From contig SDVU01000739.1 of the NCBI GenBank assembly GCA_016256075.1, forward strand, positions 1 to 10,984: a DNA stretch of 10,984 nt, given 5' to 3'. The notes beneath the pieces were generated by a model, which was not told where the DNA came from, did not search any database, and saw only the letters and a list, made by a program, of their open reading frames with translations. The position numbers and the translations under genes were made by a program. The stretch comes from Dictyocoela muelleri (Eukaryota; Microsporidia). Of the stretch, positions 7,801-10,984 are shown piece after piece (within the stretch, counting starts at the first letter, position 1; each line of letters starts with the position of its first letter).

Positions 7801-7946
7801 ATATATATTTGTTCCGGTGTGGTATAGCTGATTAAGACTTGTTTAAAATTAAACAATAAAGTAGAAGGAACTCACCTAGGAGTAAAAATGATTGCAAAGA
7901 TTAATCCAGTAAAAAAACTGCATTGGAATTAAAAATTCGGGTCTTA
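7801..7946. other. unassigned flank between Tigger-2 and a MITE
   Basis: A plus-strand stretch reading VEGTHLGVKMIAKINPVKK (about 7861-7917) is open but short and matches no family that I can name. It is probably the remnant of an older element or gene that received the MITE at 7947. Confidence 0.3.
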
Positions 7947-8230
7947 CCCGGGTTAGCGCCCCCTTCTGGAAGAAAAAGTTTGATTCATTGAATATTGCAA
8001 TAAAAAATATATATTATTAAGCTGAAAATATTCAGGGAAGCTCATATCAATTATTTTTTGCTTTCTAAGATGTGATATATTCCATTTCTGGGAATATAAC
8101 ACGCCATAAAAGTAAAAAATGATTGATATGGGCTTCCGAAAGGATTTTAAGCATAATAATATATCATTTGTTAATGCAATATTCGATGAATCAGGCTTTT
8201 TCTTGTAGAAGGGGGTGGCGCATACCCGGG
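7947..8230. mobile_element. 284-bp palindromic MITE, CCCGGG ends, TA duplication
   Basis: The left end CCCGGGTTAGCGCCCCCTTCT follows TA (7945-7946); the right end is the complement of CCCGGGTATGCGCCACCCCC and is followed by TA (8231-8232). The arms stay complementary inward through GAATATTGCA, the ATATTATTA stretch and CATATCAAT, meeting near 8087 at ATATTCC/GGAATAT. The arms differ by scattered substitutions and small gaps, about 80-85% alike by eye, so the copy is not recent. The sequence is unrelated to the other hairpin elements in the window. Confidence 0.9.
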
Positions 8231-8232
8231 TA

Positions 8233-8640
8233 GAAACAAAAATTCTTGAAAAGCCTATAATTACATGTATTCTGATATGTCATTGATAAAAAGAATATCA
8301 CATCAACAGCTGGGATTCCAGGAAGCTTAACTGTGACAAATTACTTGAATATCAGGAATCAAGGTCTAAAGACTATAGTTAGATACAATTGTCTGGATTG
8401 GCAATTATGGATATTGTCAGCATGTATAATTATAAAAATTTTTTAAGAGTAATACAAAAAATAATCTTATAATGTTAAGTTACAATTATGAAAATGTTTT
8501 TTCAATGAAATTATATTTCAAAATACACATTATCAAGGCAAAAATGACTTAACCTCTTATAAAGCAATTAAAAATTTCGGATTTTAAATTTTAATTGAAA
8601 ATAAATAGCCCTTTATAGTTTAATACTTAAAGTTGTGCAT
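8233..8640. other. gene-free stretch with short open fragments
   Basis: A plus-strand fragment from about 8308 reads NSWDSRKLNCDKLLEYQE and, after one stop, continues as LSGLAIMDIVSMYNYKN to about 8466. It has no ATG in a sensible place and no family that I recognise. The rest is AT-rich spacer leading into the phased array upstream of the surface-protein gene. Confidence 0.35.
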
Positions 8641-8650
8641 TTTAATTAAT

Positions 8651-8814
8651 AATTAAAAGGTTTTAAATTTTGCCCACCTAAATTAAAAGGTTTTGCATTA
8701 TTTATTTTTAAATTAAAAGGTTTTAAATTTAAATTATTTTAAATTAAAAGGTTTTGCATTTATTAATTTTAAATTAAAAGGTTTTGAATTTTAATTTATT
8801 TTTTAATTAAAAAG
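8651..8814 (+). promoter_or_regulatory. six phased AATTAAAAGG motifs upstream of the secreted-protein gene
   Basis: AATTAAAAGGTTTT occurs at 8651, 8681, 8711, 8742 and 8772, followed by a degenerate AATTAAAAAG at 8805. The spacing is 30, 30, 31, 30 and 33 bases, close to three helical turns, so all copies would face the same side of the DNA. The spacers alternate between TTTAAATTT and TTTGCATT types, which suggests either a decayed tandem repeat or selected binding sites. The array ends 14 bases before the TATA-like box of the gene at 8855. A regulatory role is inferred from position and phasing. Confidence 0.7.
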
Positions 8815-8827
8815 TCACAGAATTGTC

Positions 8828-8835
8828 TATAAAAG
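8828..8835 (+). promoter_or_regulatory. TATA-like box of the secreted-protein gene
   Basis: TATAAAAG lies 19 bases before the ATG at 8855 and directly after the phased array. If used, it implies a leader of only a few bases, as is common for microsporidian transcripts. Confidence 0.55.
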
Positions 8836-8854
8836 AAGACACAAATGTAAACAT

Positions 8855-9901
8855 ATGTTATTTAGTATTCTCTTAATGATCACTCTCTGTCTTGCTCAAG
8901 AATACATGACATTGAAAAGTATGAAAAGGAATAATAAAAGAAATTCCAATGACAAGAAGAAATCTTTAAATGGTGATAGAAAAATGGATTATCTTGATCT
9001 TTTGACAAGCTATTACAGCCATAAAAATTGCAACAACATCCTAAAAAACGAAATTAATACACCAATAATAAAATTTTGTGAACAACCAAAATTTGAATGT
9101 AGAGATAAAGGTTGTCAAAATAAAAATTGTAATAATTATCATCTTAATATTTTAAATAAGTGTGACTGGAATAATTTGAATGAAGATGAAGGATACAAAT
9201 TTAAAGCTTATGATTGGAATAATAATAACTTTAAATCAGATAATTGTGATGGTGTATGTCATGATAACACTGATGATTTAAATCATAATAATTTGAAATG
9301 TTCTTGTACAAATTGTTGTTATTTGAATACAAATTATAACAATCAAAATTCAGATAAAGAAAATTTCAACAAAGAAAATTTCAACAAAGAAAATTTCAAC
9401 AATGAAAATCTCAACAATGAAAATCTCAACAATCAAAATATTAAGAATGGAAATTATTGCAATCAATATTTCGATAATCAAAATATCGACAATCAATATT
9501 CCGACAATTCTTGTCTAAACAATTGCTTTGAATTACCGGACATAAAAACAATAATCACACAACCAGACAATTCATATCCATCTTATCAACCTAAAGAAAA
9601 TTATTCAGCGAATCAAAAAGAAATCTGCGAAGATGTAATTAATCTACCCCAAACAAAGGTAAAGTCAAATAATACTTCAACTAAATCAAAAATGGCCAAT
9701 AAAGATACCCCATATAATAATTTTTCTTCTCATGAAAATAATGATGTTTTCACTAAACAACAAAAAACTCATGAATCTTACATACCAGCCGTTAAGTATA
9801 AATCGTTTTTCAGTACAATTGATAATAATAATAAAATCAATAAGGGAGAAAAAATTAAACATTTTAATCAAAATTGTAAAAATTATTATCAAAATACATA
9901 A
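8855..9901 (+). CDS. secreted Asn/Cys-rich surface protein, main part
   Basis: The first 348 codons of a frame that stays open to 10261 apart from one TAA at 9899-9901. Residues 1-14 (MLFSILLMITLCLA) form a signal peptide with likely cleavage before Q15. Residues 20-43 are basic. Residues 59-155 hold most of the 17 cysteines after the signal peptide, including C149, C151, C154 and C155 (CSCTNCC). Residues 167-200 are pentapeptide repeats of the N-K-E-N-F type, followed by NQN/DNQ sequence and a Ser/Thr/Lys-rich stretch. The start is fixed by the signal peptide, the TATA-like box and the phased array upstream. No known family is recognised. Composition and topology suggest an exported wall or surface protein that may form disulphides. 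The abrupt end at an in-frame TAA, with the frame open beyond it, suggests that the full protein once included the downstream tail. Confidence 0.85.
   Translation: MLFSILLMITLCLAQEYMTLKSMKRNNKRNSNDKKKSLNGDRKMDYLDLLTSYYSHKNCNNILKNEINTPIIKFCEQPKFECRDKGCQNKNCNNYHLNILNKCDWNNLNEDEGYKFKAYDWNNNNFKSDNCDGVCHDNTDDLNHNNLKCSCTNCCYLNTNYNNQNSDKENFNKENFNKENFNNENLNNENLNNQNIKNGNYCNQYFDNQNIDNQYSDNSCLNNCFELPDIKTIITQPDNSYPSYQPKENYSANQKEICEDVINLPQTKVKSNNTSTKSKMANKDTPYNNFSSHENNDVFTKQQKTHESYIPAVKYKSFFSTIDNNNKINKGEKIKHFNQNCKNYYQNT
9353..9445 (+). repeat. in-frame 15-bp repeats encoding N-x-E-N-x pentapeptides
   Basis: About six units: AAAGAAAATTTCAAC three times, then AATGAAAATCTCAAC twice, then looser copies. The three identical units and the paired variants point to recent slippage expansion inside the coding region. 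Unit length is five codons, so copy-number change keeps the frame. Confidence 0.9.
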
Positions 9902-10261
9902 AACCCTCACAATTACACAATAAGTAAGCCCAATAGTTATTTTTATGAAATTAAAAATAATAATGGACTTAACCCAAGTTTAAATGAAAATAACCAAATT
10001 TTAAAATATGACAATTTGAGCAATTATGATTTGAAAATGAATCCTGAAAATAAAAATAATAATCAAAATAATGATCCAGGTAATAAGACAGGTGATGGTA
10101 AAGATTCATTGAATAAAAATTCAAAATCAAAAATAAACGAAAATCAAAAAGTCACTAAAAAGAAGATTAGTGATGTTAAAAAGATGAATTCGAAGAATAA
10201 TTGTGTGGGTTACATTTCGAAATTGACAATTGTCTGGCTAGCAATGTTAATATTGATTTAG
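9902..10261 (+). CDS. C-terminal tail of the same surface protein, after an internal stop
   Basis: Continuing in the same frame beyond the TAA at 9899, 119 codons follow without a stop, beginning NPHNYTISKP and closed by TAG at 10259-10261. The composition (Asn, Lys, Ser) matches the upstream part. The protein ends NNCVGYISKLTIVWLAMLILI-stop: a short hydrophobic terminal stretch after a polar region, like a GPI-anchor signal or a tail anchor. The first in-frame ATG is at 10037, and this part has no signal peptide or TATA-like box of its own, so an independent gene is unlikely. Signal peptide upstream and anchor-like tail downstream make sense as one protein of about 467 residues. The TAA may be a recent nonsense change, a read-through site or a sequencing error. 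Confidence 0.72.
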   Translation, partial: NPHNYTISKPNSYFYEIKNNNGLNPSLNENNQILKYDNLSNYDLKMNPENKNNNQNNDPGNKTGDGKDSLNKNSKSKINENQKVTKKKISDVKKMNSKNNCVGYISKLTIVWLAMLILI

Positions 10262-10267
10262 AATAAA
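10262..10267 (+). promoter_or_regulatory. AATAAA polyadenylation signal
   Basis: AATAAA begins one base after the TAG stop. This supports 10261 rather than 9901 as the true end of the gene, since no AATAAA lies close after 9901. In such AT-rich DNA the hexamer alone is weak evidence. Confidence 0.45.
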
Positions 10268-10449
10268 TGAATTGATAGAATATTTATTTTAACCTTTATT
10301 ATTAATTAAAATTTATTTTTGATTCATTATTAAAAAAATATTAACTGTTTATGATTAAAATTAAGAATATAAAAGGATGTTATATGATCCTTCTTTAATT
10401 AGAGAATTAGATATGATTTATTTTTGTAAAATCTGGTTCTCCAACAACT
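10268..10449. other. AT-rich spacer, nothing recognised
   Basis: No reading frame, repeat or RNA gene is visible between the surface-protein gene and the hairpin element. Confidence 0.5.
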
Positions 10450-10451
10450 TA

Positions 10452-10641
10452 GAGAATCTCCCTTAAGATTTTAAAATCTTATTGGTAAGAGCATAAAGTG
10501 TGTTTCTTATTTAAAATAAACATAAAATTACGAATAAATATAAATTATATTTATAGATTTATCTCGTGATTTACACTTATTAAATAAAAAACATACTATA
10601 TGCTCTTACCAATTGAGATTTTAAAATCTGGGGGAGGCCTC
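10452..10641. mobile_element. about 190-bp palindromic MITE-like element
   Basis: The left part GAGAATCTCCC, AGATTTTAAAATCT and TTGGTAAGAGCATA is mirrored on the right (complement of GAGGCCTCCCC, AGATTTTAAAATCT, TTGGTAAGAGCATA). The arms remain loosely complementary to a centre near 10547. TA at 10450-10451 and at 10642-10643 may be the target duplication, which would suit Tc1/mariner-type mobilisation. The arms are more diverged inward than in the other hairpin elements, and the exact ends are uncertain by a few bases. Confidence 0.75.
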
Positions 10642-10827
10642 TAAAGCGGGGATCATAAGTTACTGTCATATTTAAATAATCCATTATTGAACTTTATAGA
10701 CATCATGAATTTTGAGAAGAAAAGAAACCACAAAGATAATTGATATGCAAATTTTTATGCTGATAGACAATTCTGGATTATATTTTAAAAATTGACGAAT
10801 AATTATACTTTTAATAAATTTGACCTA

Positions 10828-10935
10828 GCCAGATAGCTCAGTGGTTAACACTCTTGAATGTAAAATTTAAGTATATATATTACATGCTGACAACATCCAT
10901 AGCTGCAAACCCGGAGAGTTGTCTCCAACCATAGT
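10828..10935 (+). other. tRNA-like or SINE-like fragment at right edge
   Basis: GCCAGATAGCTCAGTGGTTAA (10828-10848) resembles the 5' end and D-arm of a tRNA and contains a good RNA polymerase III box A, TAGCTCAGTGG, at 10834-10844. A T-arm-like GGAGAGTTGTCTCC at 10913-10926 lies about 70 bases further on, but lacks a proper GGTTCGANTCC box B. No acceptor stem closes. It is either a tRNA pseudogene or the head of a tRNA-derived SINE running toward the window edge. Confidence 0.35.
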
Positions 10936-10984
10936 CTTATGACCTTTGGTTCCTGGTGTTCCAATAATACGTCACTTCCTAAGC

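Noticed and set aside
9686-9923. Small open frames on both strands near the end of the surface-protein gene
   Set aside because: They overlap the coding frame out of phase and have only low-complexity composition.
10828-10984. Functional tRNA gene
   Set aside because: There is no closing acceptor stem, the D-stem does not pair, and box B is not intact.

Overview
This is a very AT-rich eukaryotic window with no visible introns, ribosomal RNA genes or core metabolic genes. It holds a thick graveyard of DNA transposons (about 2.0 to 7.8 kb) and one apparently single-copy gene for a secreted, asparagine-rich surface protein (8.86 to 10.26 kb). A TATA-like box only about 20 bases before the start codon, an AATAAA right after the stop codon, heavy Asn/Lys codon use and a Tigger/MULE/MITE load would suit a transposon-rich microsporidian. 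That assignment is inference; another AT-rich protist is possible.

Layout. 1-552: short AT-rich lead and a 16-copy, 22-bp minisatellite. 552-1990: no gene; a 153-bp sequence present twice in direct orientation, a possible inverted-repeat element and a 12-bp tandem repeat. About 1990-7798: an old minus-strand Tigger/pogo element (Tigger-2) whose two halves lie some 3.8 kb apart. The material separating them is, from left to right, one arm of a TA-flanked palindromic MITE, a younger Tigger (Tigger-1, 1884 bp, with TA duplication and terminal inverted repeats) inserted in that arm, and a plus-strand MULE relic. The MULE relic has a FLYWCH-like finger, D..D..E motifs and terminal inverted repeats, and itself carries a 291-bp hairpin MITE. 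Beyond it a complete 299-bp copy of the palindromic MITE family sits inside the N-terminal half of Tigger-2. 7801-8640: unassigned sequence with a further 284-bp hairpin MITE.

8651-10267: the host gene. Six copies of an AATTAAAAGG-type motif spaced at about 30 bp lead to a TATA-like box. Then comes a reading frame with signal peptide, Cys/Asn-rich body, pentapeptide repeats and a hydrophobic GPI-anchor-like tail. One in-frame TAA at 9899 separates the body from the tail although the frame stays open on both sides. 10268 to the end: AT-rich spacer, a fourth hairpin element of about 190 bp and a tRNA-like or SINE-like fragment at the right edge.

The transposon pieces do not work together as a system; all transposase genes seen here are broken. 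The most informative features are the datable nest, the four unrelated snap-back MITE families, and the surface-protein gene with its phased upstream array and internal stop.
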